From Gloeotrichia echinulata CP02 (GTDB lineage Bacteria; Cyanobacteriota; Cyanobacteriia; Cyanobacteriales; Nostocaceae), in assembly GCA_038087035.1 (NCBI GenBank), contig CP051187.1:2423001-2487000 (forward strand): a DNA stretch of 64,000 nucleotides, given 5' to 3'. Below the pieces are notes generated by a model that saw only the letters and a program-made list of their open reading frames with translations, ran no database searches and was not told where the DNA came from. The number at the start of each line of letters is the position of its first letter. The first letter of the stretch is position 1. Of the stretch, positions 15,671 through 23,211 are shown one piece after another. The translations under genes and the position numbers were made by a program.

Positions 15671-17545
15671 ATGAACCACTACGACTCACTACATCTAATC
15701 ATGTTTAGCGGCAAAGGAGGGGTAGGTAAAACTACCATTTCTTGCAGCTTTGCGCGTTATTGGGCGAGAAAGTTTCCTGAAGATAAAATCTTGTTAATTT
15801 CCACAGATCCGGCACATTCTTTAGGAGATGTATTGCAGGTAGATGTGAAAGATAATGCCTTACCAATAGCGGATTTACCTAATTTGAGCGTTCAAGCCTT
15901 GGATGCTCAAAAATTGTTATTGGAATTTAAAGCCAAATATAGTTACTTTTTAGAATTACTGGTGGAGAGGGGTAGTTTAGCAGACGGAGAAGATTTAGCC
16001 CCTGTTTGGGATTTAAACTGGCCAGGTTTAAATGAATTAATGGGATTGCTAGAAATTCAACGGTTACTATCTGAAAAACAGGTAGACCGTGTAATAGTTG
16101 ATATGGCGCCCTCTGGGCATACATTAAACTTGTTGGGATTGAAAGATTTTTTGGATGTTATTTTCCAATCTTTAGAACTATTTCAAGAAAAACATCGAGT
16201 AATTACACAAAGTTTTACAGGTAGTTATAAGGCTGATGAAGTAGATAAATTCTTGGTAGACATGAAATTTCAATTAGCAGAAAGTAGACGCTTACTGCAA
16301 GATGAGGAATTTACTGGTTGTGTAGTTGTCGCAGTTTCTGAACCCATGTGTTTATTAGAAACTGAACGATTCCTACAAAGTTTAAAAACCCTAGAAATTC
16401 CCTATGCTGGATTATTCATCAATCGAGTGTTGATAAATTCAGATATGGAACTAGACCGTTATGCTGAACAGCAAAATCTCATCAATAAATTTTTAACATT
16501 AGCACCTAACCAACCTGTTTTCACCGTCTCACAACAGAGAGTAGAACCATTGGGTGGAGTAGCTTTAGATTCTCTAGCTTCCCAAATTCAAAAAATTGAT
16601 AGTGTGGAACTGGTACCACCACCACTGATTCAATGGCCTGTTAAAGTCCTACCCAGTTTCAATGATTTTTTGGCAGAAGGGTGTCAATTGATTATAGTCG
16701 GAGGTAAAGGAGGTGTGGGCAAAACCACAGTAGCAGCCGCTATCGGTTGGGCTTGTTCTCAGCGTTATCCCCATAAAAATATTCGCATAATTTCTATAGA
16801 TCCGGCTCATTCTTTAGGCGATGCTTTTGGCAGAACTTTAGGTCATGAACCTGTAATGTTATCTGCTAATTTAAGCGGTCAAGAAATTGATGCAGATAGA
16901 GTTATAGAACAATTCCGCTCAGATTATCTTTGGGAATTAGCGGATATGATTAGTGGTGAAGGTTCAAACACAGATTCAACAGTGAATGTTGCCTATCTTC
17001 CAGAGGCTTGGCGACAGATTATGTCTCAGGCTTTACCTGGAATTGATGAGATGTTATCTCTGATTACTGTGATGGATTTATTAGACAGTAATCAGGAAGA
17101 TTTAATTATTTTAGATACGGCTCCCACAGGTCATCTCCTGAGCTTTTTAGAAATGCCAGCTGCTTTAGGAGATTGGTTATCGTGGATATTTAAGCTGTGG
17201 ATGAAATATCAAGATATTTTGGGGCGCGTTGATTTCATTGGGCGATTGCGGCATTTACGCCAACAAGTTGTACTGGCACAAAAGAAGTTAAAAAATCCTC
17301 GCCATACTCAATTTGTTGGGGTAATTCAGGCGGAAACTGCTATTGTGGCTGAACACATACGTTTAACAGAATCTCTGAAAAATATGGGAGTTAATCAGCG
17401 TTATGTCGTCCAAAATCGCTACAGTCCAGAGGTGGAAATTGATGGCAGTTTGTTTCCAGACCAAACAGTTGTTCGCTTACCGCGATTACCCAGATCTGTG
17501 GAGCCGTTAGCCCGGATTCAAGGTGCTGCCAATCTTTTGTTTTAA
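15671..17545 (+). CDS. Tandem ArsA/Get3-like ATPase linked to gvp cluster
   Basis: A 624-residue protein with two ArsA/Get3 (TRC40) ATPase domains. Each has the deviant P-loop 'GKGGVGKT' (residues ~14-21 and ~345-352), a switch motif 'DPAHSLGD' and a 'D.AP.GH' motif (first copy 'DMAPSGHTLNLL', second 'DTAPTGHLLSFL'). I see no Cys-rich metal site typical of arsenite pumps, and no arsB or arsR is near. Get3-like ATPases shield hydrophobic proteins, so a role in handling very hydrophobic GvpA is plausible but inferred. It runs in the same direction as the gvp genes and is followed by an AAA+ gene. Confidence 0.88.
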   Translation: MNHYDSLHLIMFSGKGGVGKTTISCSFARYWARKFPEDKILLISTDPAHSLGDVLQVDVKDNALPIADLPNLSVQALDAQKLLLEFKAKYSYFLELLVERGSLADGEDLAPVWDLNWPGLNELMGLLEIQRLLSEKQVDRVIVDMAPSGHTLNLLGLKDFLDVIFQSLELFQEKHRVITQSFTGSYKADEVDKFLVDMKFQLAESRRLLQDEEFTGCVVVAVSEPMCLLETERFLQSLKTLEIPYAGLFINRVLINSDMELDRYAEQQNLINKFLTLAPNQPVFTVSQQRVEPLGGVALDSLASQIQKIDSVELVPPPLIQWPVKVLPSFNDFLAEGCQLIIVGGKGGVGKTTVAAAIGWACSQRYPHKNIRIISIDPAHSLGDAFGRTLGHEPVMLSANLSGQEIDADRVIEQFRSDYLWELADMISGEGSNTDSTVNVAYLPEAWRQIMSQALPGIDEMLSLITVMDLLDSNQEDLIILDTAPTGHLLSFLEMPAALGDWLSWIFKLWMKYQDILGRVDFIGRLRHLRQQVVLAQKKLKNPRHTQFVGVIQAETAIVAEHIRLTESLKNMGVNQRYVVQNRYSPEVEIDGSLFPDQTVVRLPRLPRSVEPLARIQGAANLLF

Positions 17546-17668
17546 GTTGGGGAATTAACTGCAAATACGAGATAAATAGAGTAATAAAACAATCATAAAT
17601 TTGATTGCTGAAAATTACTTTTTTAACCGCAAAGGACGCAAAGGACGCGAAGGTAGAGGGATGATTTT

Positions 17669-19519
17669 ATGAGTGAGTTATTTAAGGGTTTTGAGCAGTT
17701 AGTCGAATTGGTGAAGACTTTAGAAGAAAAGATGGAAAAGGGAGAAATCAAGACAGATGTGCAAATTAACTCCCGTCCCTTGAGTAGTATTCCTCGTCAT
17801 GGGAATATGCCGCGTCCTAATAATATGGGTAATGATGTGGGTACAAGTCGCTTCCGCACTCAACCACCTGCTAATTCTGGTTCTGGTGGTGGAAATGGAG
17901 GTGCATCTGACCCCCCCATCACACCACCTGCTGGGTCTTCAGATCATTCTCTCAAGGATGTTGGGGGACTGGGTGAGGTTCTGAAGGAACTTAAGGAACT
18001 GATTGCTATTCCTTTAAAACGCCCTGATTTGCTGGCTAAATTGGGACTAGAAGCCACAAGAGGCGTATTATTAGTGGGACCGCCTGGTACGGGCAAAACT
18101 TTGACCGCTCGCGCTTTGGCTGATGAACTCGGTGTTAACTATATTGCGCTGGTGGGGCCTGAAGTCATCAGTAAATACTACGGTGAGGCTGAACAAAGGC
18201 TGCGGGGGATTTTTGAAAAAGCTGCAAAAAATGCACCCTGTATTATCTTTATTGATGAAATAGATAGTTTAGCCCCAGACCGTAGTGCTGTAGAAGGGGA
18301 AGTGGAAAAACGTCTGGTGGCTCAACTGTTGAGCTTAATGGATGGTTTCTCTCACAGCCAAGGTGTGATTGTTCTGGCTGCGACAAATCGCCCCGACCAT
18401 CTCGATCCCGCCCTGCGCCGTCCCGGAAGATTTGACCGCGAAGTTCAGTTTCGCATCCCAGACTGCAATGGACGTAAAGAAATTTTGCAAATTCTCTCCC
18501 GTGCTATGCCCTTGGATGATACAGTTGACCTCGATTTTATCGCGGAACGGGCTGTAGGATTTGTGGGTGCCGATTTGAAAGCTGTCTGTCAAAAAGCGGC
18601 TTATACAGCTTTGCGTCGCCAGATTCCTTCGATAGATGGGCAAATTCCCGACAACATGACAGTTAACCAAACTGATTTCTTACAAGCCCTCAAAGAAATC
18701 AAACCAGCGGTGCTGCGGAGTGTGGAAGTGGAAGTTCCCCATATCGCTTGGGAAGATATTGGCGGTTTGGATAGCATTAAGCAAACTTTGCGGGAATCAG
18801 TAGAAGGGGCGTTACTGTATCCAGAACTTTACCTCCAGACCAAAGCACTAGCGCCCAAGGGGATTTTATTGTGGGGACCACCGGGAACTGGTAAAACTTT
18901 ATTGGCAAAAGCTGTAGCTTCCCAAGCCAGAGCTAATTTTATCGGTGTCAACGGGCCAGAGTTACTCAGTCGTTGGGTGGGCGCCAGTGAACAAGCTGTA
19001 CGGGAATTATTCGCCAAAGCGCGACAAGCCGACCCCTGCGTCGTATTTATTGATGAAATTGATACCTTAGCCCCGGCGCGAGGCAGTTACAATGGTGATT
19101 CGGGAGTGAGCGATCGCGTCGTTGGGCAATTACTCACTGAGTTAGATGGGTTACAGGTGGGCAGCACTATCTTAGTAATCGGCGCGACAAATCGACCTGA
19201 TGCACTCGACCCAGCTTTATTGCGAGCCGGACGCTTAGATTTACAGATGAAGGTCGATTTACCAGATTTAGCCAGCCGGTTGGCGATTTTGCAAGTCCAT
19301 AGCCAAGGACGACCATTACAAGATGTGGATTTGCAATATTGGGCACAAATGACTAAGGGTTGGAATGGTGCTGATTTGACATTGCTGTGTAATCAAGCCG
19401 CTGTCGAAGCAATTCGCCGTTTCCGCACTCAAGGTCTGACAGACCCTGCTGATATCAAGATTACAACTGATGATTTTAATTATGCCTATCAAGTGTTAAC
19501 CGAGCAACGTCCAGGTTAA
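17669..19519 (+). CDS. Cdc48/p97-like double AAA+ ATPase
   Basis: A 616-residue protein with two AAA+ modules. Walker A 'GPPGTGKT' is at ~137-144 and ~403-410; Walker B is 'CIIFIDEIDSLAPDRS' and 'CVVFIDEIDTLAPARG'; the SRH-type blocks 'LDPALRRPGRFDREV' and 'LDPALLRAGRLDLQM' are intact. The canonical ~200-residue Cdc48 N-domain is absent; instead there is a short coiled coil ('LVELVKTLEEKMEKGE') and a Gly/Pro/Ser-rich linker up to ~95. Cdc48-like proteins unfold or disassemble complexes. Position after the gvp genes and ArsA-like gene suggests gas-vesicle quality control or turnover, which is inference. Confidence 0.9.
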   Translation: MSELFKGFEQLVELVKTLEEKMEKGEIKTDVQINSRPLSSIPRHGNMPRPNNMGNDVGTSRFRTQPPANSGSGGGNGGASDPPITPPAGSSDHSLKDVGGLGEVLKELKELIAIPLKRPDLLAKLGLEATRGVLLVGPPGTGKTLTARALADELGVNYIALVGPEVISKYYGEAEQRLRGIFEKAAKNAPCIIFIDEIDSLAPDRSAVEGEVEKRLVAQLLSLMDGFSHSQGVIVLAATNRPDHLDPALRRPGRFDREVQFRIPDCNGRKEILQILSRAMPLDDTVDLDFIAERAVGFVGADLKAVCQKAAYTALRRQIPSIDGQIPDNMTVNQTDFLQALKEIKPAVLRSVEVEVPHIAWEDIGGLDSIKQTLRESVEGALLYPELYLQTKALAPKGILLWGPPGTGKTLLAKAVASQARANFIGVNGPELLSRWVGASEQAVRELFAKARQADPCVVFIDEIDTLAPARGSYNGDSGVSDRVVGQLLTELDGLQVGSTILVIGATNRPDALDPALLRAGRLDLQMKVDLPDLASRLAILQVHSQGRPLQDVDLQYWAQMTKGWNGADLTLLCNQAAVEAIRRFRTQGLTDPADIKITTDDFNYAYQVLTEQRPG

Positions 19520-19521
19520 CA

Positions 19522-19574
19522 GAGGACTGGGGACTGGGGGCTGGGGACTGGGGACTGGGGACTGGGGACTGGGG
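19522..19574 (+). repeat. Heptamer tandem repeat (GGGGACT type)
   Basis: About seven copies of 'ggggact' directly after the AAA+ gene, one copy altered to 'gggggct'. One of many 7-bp arrays in this window. The rest of 19575-19803 holds no recognised feature. Confidence 0.85.
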
Positions 19575-19803
19575 AATTGTTTTCCAGTCGTCAGTCCCTT
19601 TTCTCCAATCTGCTGGTGAGCGGGTTGGGGGATTTGTCTGCGTAAGTTTGCATAGATGAGAATGCGATCGCCTCTTTGTGGATTCAGTGTCTTTTACATG
19701 GTGTAAATTAGATTTTTTTATGTATAAAGAAGTAACCTAGTTATAACTAGAAAACTTTTTAACAACCGTGGAACATAGGGGCGCAAGCTTATTTTTCAAA
19801 AAA

Positions 19804-19828
19804 TTTAGCACGCTAAGTACGCAAGACC
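19804..19828 (+). repeat. Solo ISL3-type terminal repeat
   Basis: 'tttagcacgctaagtacgca' and following 'agacc' match the terminal repeats of the ISL3 element at 25752-27049 (24 of 25-26 positions, no partner end nearby). It is either a relic of a deleted element or a landing site. It lies just upstream of the small membrane-protein gene. Confidence 0.6.
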
Positions 19829-19846
19829 CTCTATTTTCAGCTAATT

Positions 19847-20044
19847 GTGCCACAATTATTTTTCTTTATTTTGACGATTTTAGGCATATTATGGAGCCTT
19901 TACCGCTTTGCTATTGGTCAGCTAGAGACACCTTGGGTTTACCTAATCAACGGCGCATGGGCTATCTATATTTTATCCTTACTTTGGGCAGTAATTTATG
20001 CATCTATCTGGCAGCCATCTCCAGATATTTTAGATGATAAATAA
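19847..20044 (+). CDS. Small two-segment membrane protein
   Basis: A 65-residue frame beginning with GTG ('MPQLFFFILTILGILWSLYR'). Two hydrophobic stretches, at ~3-17 and ~33-52, are followed by an acidic tail 'SPDILDDK'. No family is recognised. It is plausible as a small membrane protein because of its stop and composition, but the GTG start has no strong ribosome site and it follows a decayed IS end. Confidence 0.5.
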   Translation: MPQLFFFILTILGILWSLYRFAIGQLETPWVYLINGAWAIYILSLLWAVIYASIWQPSPDILDDK

Positions 20045-20138
20045 ATAACACTCAATGACAGTTACAAAACTGTCATTGTGATTGGGAAAAATACCGAATA
20101 AAGAATAAAATTAGACCATCCATCACTGAGCAAAAACT

Positions 20139-20501
20139 ATGAACGATAATTTTCAAATACTTGAACCAATAGGAACCTTAAATGCAGCCAAAGGTAATGA
20201 AATTAGGCGCGAAATTGAATATGTTATGACTAGTGGTATCGATATTGTATTGATTGATCTCAAAAATGTTCAGTTGATCGATAGTTCTGGTTTAGGTGCT
20301 TTAGTTTCAACGATGCAATTTGTCAGAAAAAGCAATAAAAAACTCTATATCTGTTCTGTGAATAATCAAGTTCAAATGTTATTTGAGCTAACTAAAATGG
20401 ATCGAATTATGCAAATCCTTAAAGATAGAGAAGAATTTGAGAAACTTGAGCAAGTAGTTAAAAATAGAGAAGAATTGAATAGTCATGTTCTTATAAGCTA
20501 A
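20139..20501 (+). CDS. Anti-sigma factor antagonist (STAS domain)
   Basis: A 120-residue SpoIIAA/RsbV-like STAS protein. The phosphorylatable Ser lies in 'LIDSSGLGALVSTM' (residues ~47-60). In partner switching an RsbW-like kinase phosphorylates it and a PP2C phosphatase dephosphorylates it; the unphosphorylated form binds the kinase. Both partners are encoded within 2.3 kb (20948-22138 and 22326-22742). A charged tail 'LEQVVKNREELNSHV' follows the domain. The sigma factor or other target is not in the window. Confidence 0.9.
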   Translation: MNDNFQILEPIGTLNAAKGNEIRREIEYVMTSGIDIVLIDLKNVQLIDSSGLGALVSTMQFVRKSNKKLYICSVNNQVQMLFELTKMDRIMQILKDREEFEKLEQVVKNREELNSHVLIS

Positions 20502-20947
20502 ATTTTGAGCGTTGAAATGGGTTAAAAGCCTGTCTAGTAAGCTTTTAGCTTACCAAGCCAATTTTAGATTTTAGATTGTTTCGGTTCCTTGCAGGCCCCG
20601 CAGAATTTTAGATTTTAGATTTAATCCAAAATCTAAAATTGTTTGCCCCTTGTGGTCGGGGTCAATCCAAAACTTGTACTGAGCGAAGTCGAAGTATCCA
20701 AAACTTGTACTGAGCGTTCGCGCAGCGTCCCGCAGGGAAGTCGTTGGCGTAGCCTCTGTCTGCGACACGCTACGCGAACGTAGAGAAGTATCCAAAATCC
20801 AAAATCCAAAATCGTTTGACGTATATCAAGGTTTTTGGCGCTAACACTAAGCGTATTGGGATATGGTGGGTATTGCCCACCATACGTATTATTTGAAAAA
20901 CTAAAATAGGAATCCTATGGTTGCTTAAGTTCTGTATTCTATTTGTA
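20502..20947. repeat. Repeat-filled gap with SDRs and hairpins
   Basis: 446 bp without genes. It is made of 'aaaatctaaaa' repeats, a duplicated 'ccaaaacttgtactgagcg' unit (near 20668 and 20698), SDRs of the 'gacacgctacgcgaacg' class (20720-20785) and a terminator-like hairpin at 20862-20884 (atggtggg / cccaccat). Apparent reading frames here are artefacts. Confidence 0.7.
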
Positions 20948-22138
20948 TCAATCAAATTTAACTCGTAGTAAAGACAAATCATCATCAAGATTATCGTTGT
21001 GGCTCAAGGTCATAATCTGAGCCAATACTTCATTGAGATGAGTAGTGTTTGTCTGTTGACAGTTGAAGAGCAAATTCTCCAGAGCCTCGAAACCCCAAAT
21101 TTTGCCATTTGGTACAGGGATTTCGTAAGCGCCATCACTAAAAATAAATAAGCTGCTGTTTGTTTGTATTTCTAAAACAGCATTTTTAAATTCAATATCT
21201 GGCACAAAGCCTATGGGAATATCCAGAGAATTTAGTTTTTGTATGTCGATGCTTGGGGGATTTTTGGCAGATAGTAGTAAAGGTGCTGGATGTCCAGCAT
21301 TGGCATAAACTAGTTGTTGTTTAACGCGATGATAAACTCCATACCAAATGGTAAAGTACTTGTCACTGTGATTACTCATTTGAAACGCGGTATTGAGGGC
21401 ATTTAAAACTTCACTAGGTTGACAAAAATTAGTATTGGGTAAAGACTGCGATCGCAAGATATTCAACACAGATACAGACAGTAGCGCTGAACCAACTCCA
21501 TGCCCTGATACATCTAATAAATAAATTGCTAAATTATCATCATCAATCCAGTAGTAGTCAAAGCAATCACCCCCCAACTGCGCTGAGGGAACAAATAAAG
21601 CGTCTATACTTATTGTTCCTACCAATGGAAGTGGTAAAAGTGATCTCACATAATCAGCCGCTTCTGCTAGTTCAGCTTCTAAAATTTGCTTTTGCTGGTG
21701 TAGATTTTGGTTTAGTTCTTCTAAAGCTTGCTTTTGAGCCTGCAAATCTTGGTTTAACTGATGTAACCTTATCCCTGCTCTTACCCTAGCCTTCAATTCA
21801 TTAATTTCTACCGGTTTAGAAACAAATTCATCTGCTCCTGCATCTAGTCCTCTAACCCTGTCTCCTTCTTCTCCTGGCGCTGCTCCTTTTGCAGTCAGTA
21901 GAATAAAAAAAGTTGTTGCTAACTCTGGATCAGTCTTTATGCGGCGACACACTTCTAAACCATCCATCTGCGCCATTACCCAATCACAAATAATCAGCGC
22001 GGGACGTAATCTTTTTGCTTCTAATAGTCCATCTTCTCCGTTACTGACTATGGTGGTATCATAACCTTGATTTTCCAGCGCTCTTTTGAGTGCGAATCGC
22101 AATATCGGATCATCATCAATAATCAGAATTTTCAACAT
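20948..22138 (-). CDS. Response regulator with PP2C (RsbU/SpoIIE) phosphatase output
   Basis: 396 residues from ATG 22138 ('MLKILIIDDDPILRFALKRA'); the upstream ATG 22156 is also possible. A receiver domain with phospho-acceptor Asp ~52 ('LIICDWVMAQMDG') is followed by a glutamine-rich coiled coil (~135-165) and a PP2C-type phosphatase domain with metal-binding blocks 'GGDCFDYYWIDD', 'LLDVSGHGVGSALLS' and 'FSDGAYE'. It should dephosphorylate the STAS antagonist encoded next door in response to a histidine kinase signal. It is convergent with the STAS gene and divergent from the kinase gene. Confidence 0.92.
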   Translation of the reverse strand: MLKILIIDDDPILRFALKRALENQGYDTTIVSNGEDGLLEAKRLRPALIICDWVMAQMDGLEVCRRIKTDPELATTFFILLTAKGAAPGEEGDRVRGLDAGADEFVSKPVEINELKARVRAGIRLHQLNQDLQAQKQALEELNQNLHQQKQILEAELAEAADYVRSLLPLPLVGTISIDALFVPSAQLGGDCFDYYWIDDDNLAIYLLDVSGHGVGSALLSVSVLNILRSQSLPNTNFCQPSEVLNALNTAFQMSNHSDKYFTIWYGVYHRVKQQLVYANAGHPAPLLLSAKNPPSIDIQKLNSLDIPIGFVPDIEFKNAVLEIQTNSSLFIFSDGAYEIPVPNGKIWGFEALENLLFNCQQTNTTHLNEVLAQIMTLSHNDNLDDDLSLLRVKFD

Positions 22139-22325
22139 AAATCGTAATAAAATCACATGATTATTAATTAACTATTAAATAATTGTATGTTACAATTATT
22201 TAATAGTTAATTTTTTGTTAAATGCTTCTGGTTTGTTATTTTTTGTATTTCCCTGATATAAAAACTGAGCCAGTCATTTTCAATTCTTTCGATTATACAC
22301 TGATTATAAAAATTAGGAGTTAATA

Positions 22326-22742
22326 ATGACCAAGAAAATTTATCTCAAAGTTAATACAGATATCAATGCTGAAGATGAGATTTTATCTTGGTTTGAGCAG
22401 GTGAATCAACCACCTTTTGCTGACAATACAATTTGGTGGCAATTGCAAACACTACTGGTAGAGGGCTTTATTAACATTGTTGAACATGCTCACAAGAATT
22501 TGTCCGTAGAAACGCCGATAGAATTAGAGGCTTTAAGATTCAGTGAACATATCGAAATACGTATTTGGTCTTATGGACCAGCCTTTGATTTAACTCAACA
22601 ATTACAACAAACTCTCGAATTAGAAGATAATTATCAAGAGCGGGGGCGGGGTTTAAAAATTATGTCTAAACTTGTAGACAAGTTGAGTTATGAGCCAACA
22701 GGCGATAACCGTTATTGTTTATTTATTAGTAAAAAATATTAA
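22326..22742 (+). CDS. RsbW-like anti-sigma serine kinase (HATPase_c)
   Basis: A 138-residue GHKL ATPase of the anti-sigma regulatory factor type. The N-box is 'VEGFINIVEHAHKN' (~residues 45-58) and the G-box 'ERGRGLKIMSKLVDKL'. It would phosphorylate the STAS protein at 20139-20501 and sequester a target. It is divergent from the phosphatase gene across a 187-bp AT-rich region that must hold both promoters. The stop is followed at once by a large heptamer array. Confidence 0.88.
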   Translation: MTKKIYLKVNTDINAEDEILSWFEQVNQPPFADNTIWWQLQTLLVEGFINIVEHAHKNLSVETPIELEALRFSEHIEIRIWSYGPAFDLTQQLQQTLELEDNYQERGRGLKIMSKLVDKLSYEPTGDNRYCLFISKKY

Positions 22743-22747
22743 TTTTT

Positions 22748-23004
22748 GTTATTGGTCATTGGTCATTGGTCATTGGTCATTGGTCATTGGTCATTGGTCA
22801 TTGGTCATTGGTCATTGGTCATTGGTCATTGGTCATTGGTCATTGGTCATTGGTCATTGGTCATTGGTCATTGGTCATTGGTCATTGGTCATTGGTCATT
22901 GGTCATTGGTCATTGGTCATTGGTCATTGGTCATTTGTCATTTGTCATTTGTCATTTGTTATTTGTTATTGGTCATTGGTCATTGGTCATTGGTCATTGG
23001 TCAT
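22748..23004. repeat. Long heptamer array (GGTCATT type, ~37 copies)
   Basis: About 187 bp of perfect 'ggtcatt' heptamers, then a short 'tgtcatt'/'tgttatt' variant block, then more 'ggtcatt'. Because 7 is not a multiple of 3, all three forward frames stay open and encode a 'IGHWSLV' repeat; these frames are not genes. 23005-23211 holds only SDRs ('gacgctacgcgc' type). Confidence 0.95.
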
Positions 23005-23211
23005 ATCATGTCCTAATACCCTCAATATTGCTTGGTTAAGCCTAAAAAACTTAAAAATTAATTCTCCTTCTCTAGGTTCGGAGCGTGTCGTAGACAGACG
23101 CTACGCGCAAGCACCAAGCGTACTGGAACCGTATTGAAATTAAACCCAAAAATTCGGAATTACAAATTACGTTAGCGTAGCGGGGCGTAGCGGGGCGTAT
23201 CCCATTACGAA

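Noticed and set aside
15671..17545. Arsenite-pump ATPase (ArsA) role
   Set aside because: No arsenite permease, regulator or reductase nearby and no evident Cys metal site; position after gvp genes points elsewhere.
22748..23004. Possible CRISPR array
   Set aside because: Units are 7 bp and contiguous, with no spacers. The gvpA repeat array and the 22-bp array at 37279 likewise lack unique spacers.
22690..23137. Three overlapping plus-strand frames rich in 'IGHWSLV'
   Set aside because: They are translations of the 7-bp array; all frames stay open because the period is not a multiple of three. No ribosome site or non-repeat domain.
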